From: a virus | Reading direction: 5' to 3' (one strand) | Length of the DNA stretch: 33,452 nt | IMG/VR virus record: IMGVR_UViG_3300047560_001299 | Span: 1-33,452 of that record | Part shown: one piece after another, positions 14,900 through 23,500 of the stretch | Layout: each line of letters opens with the position of its first letter | Numbering within the stretch: position 1 is the stretch's first letter | Translations under genes and position numbers: made by a program | The notes under the pieces: model-generated | Told to the model about the DNA's origin: nothing | Database searches by the model: none | Seen by the model: the letters and a program-made list of their open reading frames with translations, nothing else

Positions 14900-15492
14900 G
14901 CTCTAATACCACCTAATACATTAAAATTAACAATGCAACGAAGCCCATGCTTTGGTTGTTCAGCAGTGTGGTAATAATCACCGTCAAAGATTACTACTCT
15001 GCCCTTCTTGGGAGTTACTCTTACAAGTTGTGGGAAATCAGCAGCTTCAAGTGTATAGTTCGGTGCGCCAACTCGCTTATGGTCAACAATAATAGTGTCA
15101 CCATCGGAATCCATGACATAGTATAGAACTACTAAGTGAGGGAATTGTTGATCAACATGTAGCGCATCCAACTTTGTTGTTGTGAAGCTCTCATGTAAAG
15201 GGACTTGCAAGAATGATCTTGCTTTTTGTATTGAATGAATGTGGTAATTGATCCTACTACAGGCGGCTTCTACCACCGGCATAACTAGTGACAAAAATGG
15301 ATCTGAATGATCGGGCCATTCGGTATTCTTAAAAACGTGACCAAATGCAGGAGTTGACCGATAATCAGCACCTGATCCAAATGTCACATCTGAAATAAAA
15401 TGCCAGTCTGCTTCCGATAGTAATACTTCTTCTATCTTGTCTGCGATTTGTTGTGAAACAATATCGTCAATTATTAGCGGTTCTTTAATCAC
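14896..15492 (-). CDS. 2OG-Fe(II) oxygenase-like protein, array member 1
   Basis: 198 residues from a GTG start at 15492, chosen because it aligns the N-terminus (MIKEPLIIDDIV) with the paralogues; a weak GGGA ribosome binding site precedes it. Ligands are H112-x-D114 (ALHVDQQ), H175 (YYHTAEQP) and R185 (GLRCIVNFN), with DSDGDT at 129-134. It is the first oxygenase after a 62-nt gap from the Nudix gene. No good late promoter is seen in that gap, so it is probably cotranscribed with gp14, gp15 and the Nudix gene. Confidence 0.86.
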   Translation of the reverse strand: MIKEPLIIDDIVSQQIADKIEEVLLSEADWHFISDVTFGSGADYRSTPAFGHVFKNTEWPDHSDPFLSLVMPVVEAACSRINYHIHSIQKARSFLQVPLHESFTTTKLDALHVDQQFPHLVVLYYVMDSDGDTIIVDHKRVGAPNYTLEAADFPQLVRVTPKKGRVVIFDGDYYHTAEQPKHGLRCIVNFNVLGGIRA

Positions 15493-15554
15493 TTATTAAT
15501 CCCGAGTTCTAGTGGGTATTTACGTGATATGCTTTTTGAATTCAGTGATCTTGG

Positions 15555-16004
15555 TTAGAGAATATCTATTAAATCAAACACTGTTTGCAGTTTTGTGCGA
15601 ATAGTTTTGCTTGAGAAACTATTACGCAATCCTTGGTGTAATGGTTTAGGCGCCCTATCAATTGTGGACCAAGCCCACCCGATATGTTCTGTACTTAGTA
15701 TAGGAACAAACTCGTCCTCAATTACACACAAGTATGTATGGAAGTTAAACACAGTATCATTTGAAACAAAAGTTTCAATTGGGATAGTTTTAATAACTTT
15801 AGGCATTGCGCCTATTTCTTCAATAACTTCCCTCTTTAAACCCTGCCATGGGTTCTCGCCAGGGATATTTGTGCCACCAACTAAACCCCAAGTTCCCTCG
15901 TGTTTACCGTGAGCTTTTTGAACCAACAGAAAGCGCCTAGTAGACTTTGCATAAAACAAAGCGCCACTACAGACGATTTTTTCTGTTATAGTACGATTCT
16001 CCAT
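15555..16004 (-). CDS. Nudix hydrolase
   Basis: 149 residues, a normal size for a single Nudix domain. The Nudix box is complete: G44-x5-E50-x7-R58-E59-V-x-E62-E63-x-G65, which binds Mg2+ and cleaves a nucleoside diphosphate linked to another group. Flanking beta strands (SGALFYA, RFLLVQKA, WGLVGG) fit the fold. The ATG at 16004 lies inside the end of gp15 (19-nt overlap). It sits between the neck gene gp15 and the oxygenase array, so it is expected to be a late gene. The substrate class (sugar nucleotide, dinucleotide, oxidised nucleotide) is not readable from the motif. Confidence 0.88.
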   Translation of the reverse strand: MENRTITEKIVCSGALFYAKSTRRFLLVQKAHGKHEGTWGLVGGTNIPGENPWQGLKREVIEEIGAMPKVIKTIPIETFVSNDTVFNFHTYLCVIEDEFVPILSTEHIGWAWSTIDRAPKPLHQGLRNSFSSKTIRTKLQTVFDLIDIL

Positions 16005-17419
16005 TGTCCAGCTGTATATAATCCATCAAAACGCTTAGTCCATGAAACGTTATTCCATGTATACTGCACTCGAATGTTATTATATATGTTGGATTGTGTA
16101 ATGATTCTTTCTTCTTGAGTAGCATCAAACATAACGTGCCATTGATTGCCATCCCACTCGATTATATCATTAGATTTTGCAATAAAATCAACACCGCTAG
16201 TAGATTTCCAAGCATCAGGACCGTCACCATTAATCGGGTTACCAATGTCTTCAATAATTAAGAATCTATCACCAGCAACGACATTAGACATGCCATTCCC
16301 TGGGTACACTCTTGACGGGTCAATAATAGCATCAAACGTACTTGGGCTACCAAGACGTACACTAGTATATCCATTGTATGGATTAACTGTTAGTGGCTCT
16401 TCATCTGACCATACAAGGTCAGCATCTGGAACAATATTCAACACTGTTGAATCAACTGGATCTGTAGCAATGGTACCTGATATTTCAGAGCCATCAATTT
16501 GCTCAATATAGATCTTTGACGACCCTGCAATATATTGCCCTGGGTATTGGTCAAATAATGAGCCCCAGTCAGCTGGCATAGTCGCATCACCACTATACTT
16601 GTCAAGCTCTGCTTTAAATGTGCTTGCAGTATTATATACTGTAATATTGAAACCACCAATTGTAGTGAATTGTCCTGATAATGCGTTGTCCATTGTTACT
16701 GACCCGCCGCTTAAATCTGGTCCAAATCCGTCAATGTATGTACTGTCGTCAATTGTATTTGATCCAAACAAGCTAGTAACAATGCGTGTAATAACACCCA
16801 AATGTTTAACCTTAACTGGTGGGCTAATCCAAATAGGAGTATCCAATGTTAATGTTGCAACATCGATTGGTGTGTCGTTGCCCACTGGAACTGTTTTACT
16901 AGACCAAGCAACTGCACTCATGTTTAATACTGACAAACTTGTCCAATCAATAAAGTTGCTGTTAGTTTGTAATTCCAAACTTGGGTTAAACAATACTAAA
17001 ATCTGCTCAAGTATCTGTAACTTTTGGTCAGTATTTGCAGACCAAATGTCAACCTTCATAGTTAACTTAAATGGAGTTGGCATTAAACGCTCAACTGTGT
17101 AATTACGGCCTTGTGATTGTGTATATGCACCATCAAGTACATCACGTTCTCTAATATTAACTTTACTGACGAAGCTAGAGTCTGCTAATCGTTCTTTGTC
17201 GATATCTAAACCAGTTACGTACACTGCAATCCTAGGTACAGAGTTGGTTTTATTTTCACTGTTTCCGCGGATAATACTTGCAGCTTGTCTATCAGCATCA
17301 CCGTACATCACGGGTATGCGATGCAAACTACCGTCACCATACTTTACTACAAAGTTGCTAAACACACGAATAGTTTGTGTGATATAGCGTCTTATCTGAC
17401 CATCATAAAAATGCTGCAT
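15986..17419 (-). CDS. gp15: Tail sheath stabilizer / proximal tail completion protein (T4 gp15 homologue)
   Basis: 477 residues against 272 in T4. The N-terminal third matches gp15: HFYDGQIRRYITQTIRVFSNF, then RIPVMYGD, and MPTPFKLTMKVDIWS with ILEQILVLFNPSLE. In T4 this protein forms the hexameric ring that caps the top of the tail tube and sheath and joins the neck. The C-terminal half is an extension of about 200 residues not in T4, with a DGNQW-type Trp motif near its end. It starts in a TAATG overlap with gp14, so the two are coupled. It is on the minus strand, opposite gp13 and gp18. Confidence 0.85.
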   Translation of the reverse strand: MQHFYDGQIRRYITQTIRVFSNFVVKYGDGSLHRIPVMYGDADRQAASIIRGNSENKTNSVPRIAVYVTGLDIDKERLADSSFVSKVNIRERDVLDGAYTQSQGRNYTVERLMPTPFKLTMKVDIWSANTDQKLQILEQILVLFNPSLELQTNSNFIDWTSLSVLNMSAVAWSSKTVPVGNDTPIDVATLTLDTPIWISPPVKVKHLGVITRIVTSLFGSNTIDDSTYIDGFGPDLSGGSVTMDNALSGQFTTIGGFNITVYNTASTFKAELDKYSGDATMPADWGSLFDQYPGQYIAGSSKIYIEQIDGSEISGTIATDPVDSTVLNIVPDADLVWSDEEPLTVNPYNGYTSVRLGSPSTFDAIIDPSRVYPGNGMSNVVAGDRFLIIEDIGNPINGDGPDAWKSTSGVDFIAKSNDIIEWDGNQWHVMFDATQEERIITQSNIYNNIRVQYTWNNVSWTKRFDGLYTAGQWRIVL

Positions 17420-18609
17420 TATAAATCCGCCCTAGGTTTGAGTGCCTTAGATAGTGATTGACGTTCTGGAACCAGATCAGTACCAAATGTATTCTCGTTT
17501 GTGTTATTGATGAATCCAGTTTTGAGTGTTTGACGAGTGTCATTGTTAGTCATTGTCATACGCACAGCGTCTTCATATTTTACCCACGAATTTCCACTAA
17601 AGCGGAATAGTCTGTTGGGGAAGAAATCCACTCTTAAGTAGAAGTCACCGTCTGATGGTGCGTCTGGGAATTGAGATCCGTGACCAAAATCATATCCATT
17701 TGATGGAATCCCGTCGCCTAACAAATATCCAGTATATCCATCGCGCACTGGTCTATTGACGTTTTCACTGACCAAGTCACCATCACTTGCAAATTCAGAG
17801 TCTAGGTCAGCAGTTTGGATAACTGGTTGCCCAGTAGTTGGATCAACACCCAATGTATAATATTGTCGTGTATCACTGCCACTTAGTGGCGCATCAGCTT
17901 CAGCTTGTCCAATTACTTGGTCATTGATGCTAATCTCAGTGTTATATGTGCTTAACAGATCCTTTAATGTTTTGCCACTTGTATCTGGGTCACCATTTGC
18001 ATCAAGTGCAGGCTTGCTGAAAATATCAGAAAATTGTTGATTGTCTGTAATCTTCTTTAACTTTAATCTATACAAATGTGGGAACCAAGTTACACTAAAA
18101 CCTTCACTTGCACGGCCCACATCTTCAATAACATAGTAGCGTGGTAGGCTTACATCAAAGTCACCCAACGCAAAATCATCACGCAAGTGTGGCAGTTCAA
18201 GCACATCACCGCTTATTGGTTTGCGACCAATATATTTGATAAAATCATTAATGTGTACAGTCATGTACAATGTATCGTTGTCAATAAACAATCCGAACTG
18301 ACTTAGATTGAAGTCAATATTTTGTACATTATACAAGCCACGAATTCTGTAAATTTCTTGATCGTATTTTCTATCACGATTCTCTAAAAACAACAAATCT
18401 TGAATGTTAGTGACTGATTGTGTATCAATTTGTGGTTGATCAACCGTCACAGAATCTGGGTCTCTTTGCAGATCAGCGTCTGTTTTAGGACCCATGTATT
18501 TGTGCAAATACACATCAGTACCGCCAGCCTGAAACATTTCAGAAATCTGACGATCTATAAATCTGTAATCGTTGCCCCTTTCTGGGCGGTAAAGAGATAA
18601 TCGTGGCAT
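17419..18609 (-). CDS. gp14: Neck protein (T4 gp14 homologue)
   Basis: 396 residues against 256 in T4. The central segment RGLYNVQNIDFNLSQFG, LYMTVHINDFIKYIGRKP, SGDVLELPHLRDD corresponds to the gp14 region with SNFGMQVQDEVTLSINP, NGKEPKEGDLIYFP. gp14 forms the collar ring between gp13 and gp15 at the head-tail junction. The C-terminal part is longer than in T4 and contains a GDFYLRVDFFPNRLFRFSGN-W module that resembles inserts in the sheath gene here. The ATG has no ribosome binding site but lies 5 nt after a GATAAATA late box, so a leaderless transcript is likely. It leads the minus-strand unit that runs through the oxygenase array. Confidence 0.82.
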   Translation of the reverse strand: MPRLSLYRPERGNDYRFIDRQISEMFQAGGTDVYLHKYMGPKTDADLQRDPDSVTVDQPQIDTQSVTNIQDLLFLENRDRKYDQEIYRIRGLYNVQNIDFNLSQFGLFIDNDTLYMTVHINDFIKYIGRKPISGDVLELPHLRDDFALGDFDVSLPRYYVIEDVGRASEGFSVTWFPHLYRLKLKKITDNQQFSDIFSKPALDANGDPDTSGKTLKDLLSTYNTEISINDQVIGQAEADAPLSGSDTRQYYTLGVDPTTGQPVIQTADLDSEFASDGDLVSENVNRPVRDGYTGYLLGDGIPSNGYDFGHGSQFPDAPSDGDFYLRVDFFPNRLFRFSGNSWVKYEDAVRMTMTNNDTRQTLKTGFINNTNENTFGTDLVPERQSLSKALKPRADL

Positions 18610-18614
18610 AATGA

Positions 18615-18622
18615 TATTTATC
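18615..18622 (-). promoter_or_regulatory. T4-type late promoter box for gp14 unit
   Basis: On the minus strand the box reads GATAAATA, one mismatch from the T4 late consensus TATAAATA. It ends 5 nt before the gp14 ATG. With the usual late spacing, transcription would begin at or next to the start codon. It would drive gp14, gp15, the Nudix gene and the oxygenases. Confidence 0.6.
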
Positions 18623-18626
18623 GCCA

Positions 18627-18634
18627 GCTAAATA
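18627..18634 (+). promoter_or_regulatory. Possible late promoter box for gp13
   Basis: GCTAAATA differs from TATAAATA at two positions. It is followed by a GGAGAG ribosome binding site at 18640-18645 and the gp13 ATG at 18652. It lies back-to-back with the gp14 box in the divergent 42-nt gap. Confidence 0.4.
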
Positions 18635-18651
18635 TACTTGGAGAGCTAAAA

Positions 18652-19437
18652 ATGGATAATCTGCCATCAACCCCTGAATCTACATCTACTATCGAACGTA
18701 ATAAAGTATTTGATTACATCCGTACAATGCTGGGTGACGGAATGGTTGATGTTGACCTTGATCCAAAGCACATGGAAATTGCACTTGATAGAGCGTTAAA
18801 TCGCTTTAGACAACGTAGTCCAAACGCTGTGGAAGAAAGCTATTTGTTTTTAGAACTAATCCAAGATCAAAACGAATACAAATTACCTGACGAAGTTATT
18901 GAAGTTCGACAAGTATTTCGTAGAGCTATTGGATCAAGAACGGGTATGGGTGCAGGCGGAACATTGTTCGAGCCGTTCAACTTGGCGTACACAAACACGT
19001 ACTTGATGTCTGGTAGTATGATGGGCGGTTTAGCAACATATGAAATGTTTGCTGGATACCAGAAATTAGTGGGCAAAATGTTTGGTTCATTCATTGAATT
19101 TAAGTGGAAACCAACTACACATACCCTATTAATTTTACAAAGACCATTTGCCCAAGGTGAGCAAATTCTAGTTCAGGCATACAATTTCCGTCCTGATTGG
19201 GTATTGCTACAGGACATCTATGCAAAGCAATGGTTGCGCGATTACGCATTGGCAACAAGCAAAATGATGCTAGGTCAAGCTCGTAGCAAGTTTGCAAGTA
19301 TTGCTGGCCCGGGGTCATCTATTACCTTAAATGGTACTGCACTAATCGCTGAAGCTAAAGAAGAACTCACGGCGCTTGATAAAGAACTAGAAACTCTAGT
19401 TTCTGGTGGCACTGGCTACTACTTTATTACTGGTTAA
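18652..19437 (+). CDS. gp13: Neck protein (T4 gp13 homologue)
   Basis: 261 residues against 309 in T4. It opens with a helical segment typical of gp13 (ERNKVFDYIRTMLGDGMVDV, then DLDPKHMEIALDRALNRFRQR), followed by LFLELIQDQNEYKLPDEVIEV and a C-terminal WLRDYALATSKMMLGQARSKF helix. gp13 is the head-completion/neck ring protein that contacts the portal and gp14. It has a clear GGAGAG ribosome binding site 6 nt upstream. It is divergent from gp14, whereas in T4 gp13 and gp14 are adjacent and codirectional, so this locus has been rearranged. Confidence 0.85.
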   Translation: MDNLPSTPESTSTIERNKVFDYIRTMLGDGMVDVDLDPKHMEIALDRALNRFRQRSPNAVEESYLFLELIQDQNEYKLPDEVIEVRQVFRRAIGSRTGMGAGGTLFEPFNLAYTNTYLMSGSMMGGLATYEMFAGYQKLVGKMFGSFIEFKWKPTTHTLLILQRPFAQGEQILVQAYNFRPDWVLLQDIYAKQWLRDYALATSKMMLGQARSKFASIAGPGSSITLNGTALIAEAKEELTALDKELETLVSGGTGYYFITG

Positions 19438-19451
19438 CGATACAAAATTAT

Positions 19452-19480
19452 TTGACTGTGTTACAGAATTGCTACATAAT
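19452..19480 (+). promoter_or_regulatory. Host-type sigma70 promoter for the dNMP kinase gene
   Basis: TTGACT at 19452-19457, a 17-nt spacer, and CATAAT at 19475-19480 match the bacterial -35/-10 consensus (one mismatch each). An AGGAGG ribosome binding site at 19493-19498 follows, 4 nt before the ATG. This fits early transcription of a nucleotide-metabolism gene inside a late block. Confidence 0.65.
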
Positions 19481-19502
19481 AACATGATATCCAGGAGGAT
19501 TT

Positions 19503-20159
19503 ATGATTATTGGTGTGTGCGGTTTCATTGGGTCTGGCAAAGATACTATTGCTGATTACCTTACAAATTTCCACGGTTACAGACGTGAAAGCTTCGCAAA
19601 TAGCTTAAAAGATGCAGTAGCACAAGTATTTGGTTGGGATAGACTACTACTTGAAGGCAGAACAAAAGCAGCCCGTGAGTGGCGTGAAATTCCAGATGAA
19701 TGGTGGAGTGAGCGTTTAGGCAAACCAATTACCCCACGATATATCCTCCAACAATGGGGGACAGAAGTATGCCGCAAAGGCTTCCATGATGATATCTGGA
19801 TCGCTAGCTTAGAAAACAAGCTACGCAACTCTAAAGACAGTGTTGTAATCTCAGACTGTCGCTTCCCAAACGAAATTAAATCAATCCGTAATGCTGGTGG
19901 TATTGTGATACGTGTTAAACGTGGCCCAGAACCTGAATGGTACAGTGCTGCTGAAAGCGTAAATCGTGGCCAATACGGGAATATGAACTGGGCATTAAGT
20001 AAGCATCATTTAGAAAAACTTGGCATCCATGCTAGCGAAACTGCTTGGGTTGGAACTGAGTTCGATGCAGTAATGGAAAACGATAGTAGTATTGAGGACT
20101 TATATAAGCAAGTTCAAGCTCTTATAAATCCGGAACCAAACCACCCTGCTTCCACTTAA
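19503..20159 (+). CDS. gp1: Deoxynucleoside monophosphate kinase (T4 gp1-like)
   Basis: 218 residues. The P-loop is G7-FIGSG-K13-D-T15, followed by a TIADYL helix, as in T4 gp1 dNMP kinases that phosphorylate dGMP, dTMP and hydroxymethyl-dCMP for phage DNA synthesis. A conserved ILQQWGTEVCRKGFHDDIW segment (residues 81-99) and VVISDCRFPNEIKSI (residues 115-129) fit the family. It has the best Shine-Dalgarno sequence of the window (AGGAGG, 4-nt spacer) and its own sigma70-like promoter. The 3' end overlaps the convergent HNH gene by 38 nt. Confidence 0.85.
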   Translation: MIIGVCGFIGSGKDTIADYLTNFHGYRRESFANSLKDAVAQVFGWDRLLLEGRTKAAREWREIPDEWWSERLGKPITPRYILQQWGTEVCRKGFHDDIWIASLENKLRNSKDSVVISDCRFPNEIKSIRNAGGIVIRVKRGPEPEWYSAAESVNRGQYGNMNWALSKHHLEKLGIHASETAWVGTEFDAVMENDSSIEDLYKQVQALINPEPNHPAST

Positions 20160-20457
20160 CACCCTCTTTGTGCAATACTCTTTGGCAGTTTGCACAGACC
20201 GTTTTTAAGTTTGAGTGTTTGCAGTTATTCAAATCGCCATCGATATGGAATACTGCAAACACTTCTTTATGGATACTTTTAAATCCGCACTTGTCGCAAG
20301 AGTTCTTCATGCGATACCCACTGAGATACCAACGAGGTACTCCGGCGTGTTCTCCGCCCTTTAAACATGCTTCGCAGAGCTTCCTGTAGTATACCCTACC
20401 ATTCTTGTGATAATTAATAGCTGCGGGACGTAAACCGCACTTACAAAGTGGTCTCAT
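20122..20457 (-). CDS. HNH/zinc-ribbon protein, conserved in T4-like marine phages
   Basis: 111 residues with two zinc-type Cys sets: C5-x-C7 with C28-xx-C31, and C54-xx-C57 with C88-xx-C91. Between the last pairs is FHIDGDLNN (H71) and NLKTVCANCQRVLH (N83, H96), the layout of an HNH (beta-beta-alpha metal) nuclease. A protein of this size and pattern recurs near the neck/sheath genes of cyanophages. Nuclease activity is predicted but not certain, because small HNH proteins can also be packaging or DNA-binding factors. The ATG lacks a ribosome binding site and lies 5 nt after a TGTAAATA late-like box. Confidence 0.72.
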   Translation of the reverse strand: MRPLCKCGLRPAAINYHKNGRVYYRKLCEACLKGGEHAGVPRWYLSGYRMKNSCDKCGFKSIHKEVFAVFHIDGDLNNCKHSNLKTVCANCQRVLHKEGVKWKQGGLVPDL

Positions 20458-20462
20458 AACGA

Positions 20463-20470
20463 TATTTACA
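20463..20470 (-). promoter_or_regulatory. Late-like promoter box for the HNH gene
   Basis: The minus strand reads TGTAAATA, one mismatch from TATAAATA, ending 5 nt before the ATG. The stretch from box to ATG is nearly the same as at gp14: TAAATATCGTTATG here, TAAATATCATTATG there. Confidence 0.5.
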
Positions 20471-20523
20471 CCTTTTTCATCCCTTTAACGTGCTGTTATA
20501 ACCACTCGAAATTGACCATTTGC

Positions 20524-20531
20524 TATAAATA
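20524..20531 (+). promoter_or_regulatory. Perfect T4 late promoter box for gp18
   Basis: An exact TATAAATA, 32 nt upstream of the sheath ATG, with a GGAG ribosome binding site at 20552-20555. It is the only perfect late box noticed in an intergenic gap of this window and fits the high expression needed for sheath and tube. Confidence 0.8.
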
Positions 20532-20563
20532 CATGGAGAACATGTATTCATGGAGATTACAAA

Positions 20564-23500
20564 ATGGCACAATTAAGTTCACCAGGTGTAAGCGTTACCG
20601 TTATTGATGAGAGTTTTTATACTCCATCTGCACCAGGAACAGTACCCCTAATTATCGTTGCCTCGGGCGAGAACAAAGCAAACAGCGCAGGTACTGGTAC
20701 AGCACCAGGTACATTGAAAGCTAATGCAGGCAAGGTATACCTATTAACAAGTCAAATGGACTTGGGAGCAACTTTTGGTATTCCTTACTTCCAAACTGAC
20801 GCAAGCAATAACCCAGTTCATGCTGGCGAAATTAACGAATATGGCTTACAAGCAGCATACAGCTTCTTGGGCATTAGCAACCGCGCATACGTTGCTCGTG
20901 CAGACGTTGACTTAACTCAACTACAAGCTAGCGCAACAGCACCACATGGTAAACCAGCAAATGGCGCACAGTGGTTAGACACATTATCATCATACTTTGG
21001 TATTTTTGAATGGAACTCAGCCCCAGCTAACGTAACTGGTGGTCAAACATTTACTAACGTGGTTCCAACAGTAATTACTGATTCAGCTAAAGTTGTGAAC
21101 TTCCTAGGTGGTGATTATACACCAAAGGCTAGCGTTGGCGCAGTTGGTGATTATGCATTAGTAGCAGTTTCAAACTTATACAAGTTGTGGTACAAGAAAC
21201 CAGCAACCTCTACTCCAGTAGCTTGGGTACAAGTTGGTTCAACAGCTTGGATTGCTAGCCAACCAGCATCTGTTGGTGCAGCAGGCACAGGAAGTATGAC
21301 AACTGGTGGTGGTGTTAAAATTAACGGAACTACAATTACTGACGTTAGTATTACACCTACAAAGACAACATTAGTTGCTGCAATTAACGCAAACTCAACA
21401 ATGATTGCTGATGGTATTTCAGCATCTATTAACATTGCTGGTAACATTCAACTTTATTCAACTGGCGTAACAATCGTTGTGGCAGATGTTTCAAGTGGTA
21501 CAAGCAATTTGGCAGCGTCTGGTTTAGTAGTTGGTTCATTCAAGCCACTAGAGCTTGCAATTGCATCACACACATTACCACCACAGTTTAAAACAAACGG
21601 ATCAGATCCACGTCCAACAGGTTCTGTATGGGTTAAGACAACTACACCTAACATGGGTGCTAGCTACTCTGTTAAGACATACAACGAAAATACTGGCAAG
21701 TGGGTTGAAGAAATTGCCCCAGTTTACGCAAACGGTGCAGCAGCTAACACTGGTTTAGACCCAATTGGCGGTGGTTTAAACATTGACATGGGCACAACCT
21801 TTGTTAAGTATGATAGCACAGCAACTAACTTAGCTGACTTCCAAGTGTTCACACGCAAAGTGGCTGGCCCAGTTGCAACAACTTCAGCAGCATTTGGTGC
21901 ATCAATTGTTGGTACAATTAGCTTTACACTTACAGAAAGTTTAACAGGTGGAACAAGCCTAGTTAACTCACATACAGTTAGCATGACTGCAACTGGTGTA
22001 GGTGCTGATGCAGATACGCTTGCAGGTTTAATTAACGCTGCTGGTATGACAAACGTTGTAGCTTCTACAACAGTTGCTAATGGTAAAGAATACCTTGTAT
22101 TGACACATGTTGCCGGTGGTGAAATTGGTCTTGTACAAAACGGTTTAACTGGTGTTAACGTAAGTGCAATCTTCGGTGGTCAAGCTAATGTATACACAAG
22201 CTCAACTGGTGGTTATGTAGTTTCAGGTTGGACTTCACAAGCTAGTGACGGCAGTGCAGCAGTTGCAGCTGGTCCAGATGCCCCAACAGCAGAGCCAGCA
22301 GACGGTCAACTATGGTATAGCAGCGTTGTTAACGAAGTGGATATTTTAATCCACAATGGTACAACATGGGTTGGTTACTTAAATTATGATCAACACACTG
22401 GTATTACTGATGCAAACAACGTAACAAGTACTGCTACAGATCCAAATGGTCCAATTGTTAGCGCAACTGAGCCAACAACACAAAGCGATGGTACTCCATT
22501 AGCACACGGTGACTTGTGGATTAGCACAGCAGATTTAGAAAATTATCCACTAATTTCTAAGTACAACTTTATTTCTAAAATGTGGGTATTGGTTGACAAT
22601 ACTGACCAAACAAGCGAAAATGGTGTTCTATTCCATGACGCACGTTGGGACACAGATGGTTTAGGCCCAACAGCAAGCAATATTGTTGACTTGTTGAGCA
22701 GCAACTTCTTAGACTTTGACGCTCCAGATCCTGCATTGTATCCACGTGGTATGTTGCTATGGAACTTACGCCGTTCAGGTAACAACGTATTACAATACCA
22801 CAAAAACTATATTGACCCAACAGCACATAACGTCCGTCAAGGTGGTGCTAGCCAATCTGCTTACTTCGTTGACAAGTGGGTTTCAGCTGCTCCAAATACT
22901 GAGAAGGGGGCAGGCCAATTTGGTCGCAAAGCGCAACGTGCAGTTGTATTAAAAGGATTGAACAGTTTAATTAACGAAAACCAACAAATCCGTGATGAAG
23001 ACAGCCGTGTATTCAACTTAATTTCTTGCCCAGGTTACTTAGAAACATTACCTGCACTAAATGCATTGAATGCAGACCGTGGTTTGTTATCATTTATTGT
23101 TGCTGACGCTCCAGCTCGTTTGACACCAGATGCTACATCATTGAGCAACTGGGGTAATAACGTAAACGGTGCAACTGGTGACGGTGAAGATGGTTTAGTT
23201 TCAACAGACAACTTGAGCGCAGTTTACTACCCATGGGGTTATACAACTGACTTGAATGGTAACAACATCGTTGTTCCACCAAGCCACATCATGTTACGTA
23301 CAATCGCATTGAGCGACAATGTTTCTTATCCATGGTTTGCACCAGCAGGTACACGCCGTGGTGGTGTAACAAACGTAAGCAGTGTTGGTTATGTTGACCC
23401 ATTAACTGGCGAGTTTAACACAGTTGCATTGAACAACGGACAGCGTGATACATTAGCAGCAATTAACGTTAACCCAATTACATACATTGGTGGCATTGGT

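Noticed and set aside
15493-15554. Late promoter for the oxygenase array in the gap after the Nudix gene
   Set aside because: The best minus-strand match is CGTAAATA with two mismatches and no supporting spacing, so I did not list it as a feature.
16599-17102. Plus-strand open frame of 167 codons inside gp15
   Set aside because: It is antisense to a well-supported gene, has no ribosome binding site, and its translation looks like no known protein.
20458-20563. tRNA or small RNA in the gap between the HNH gene and gp18
   Set aside because: No cloverleaf or terminator is present; the gap is explained by two opposing late boxes and the gp18 ribosome binding site.
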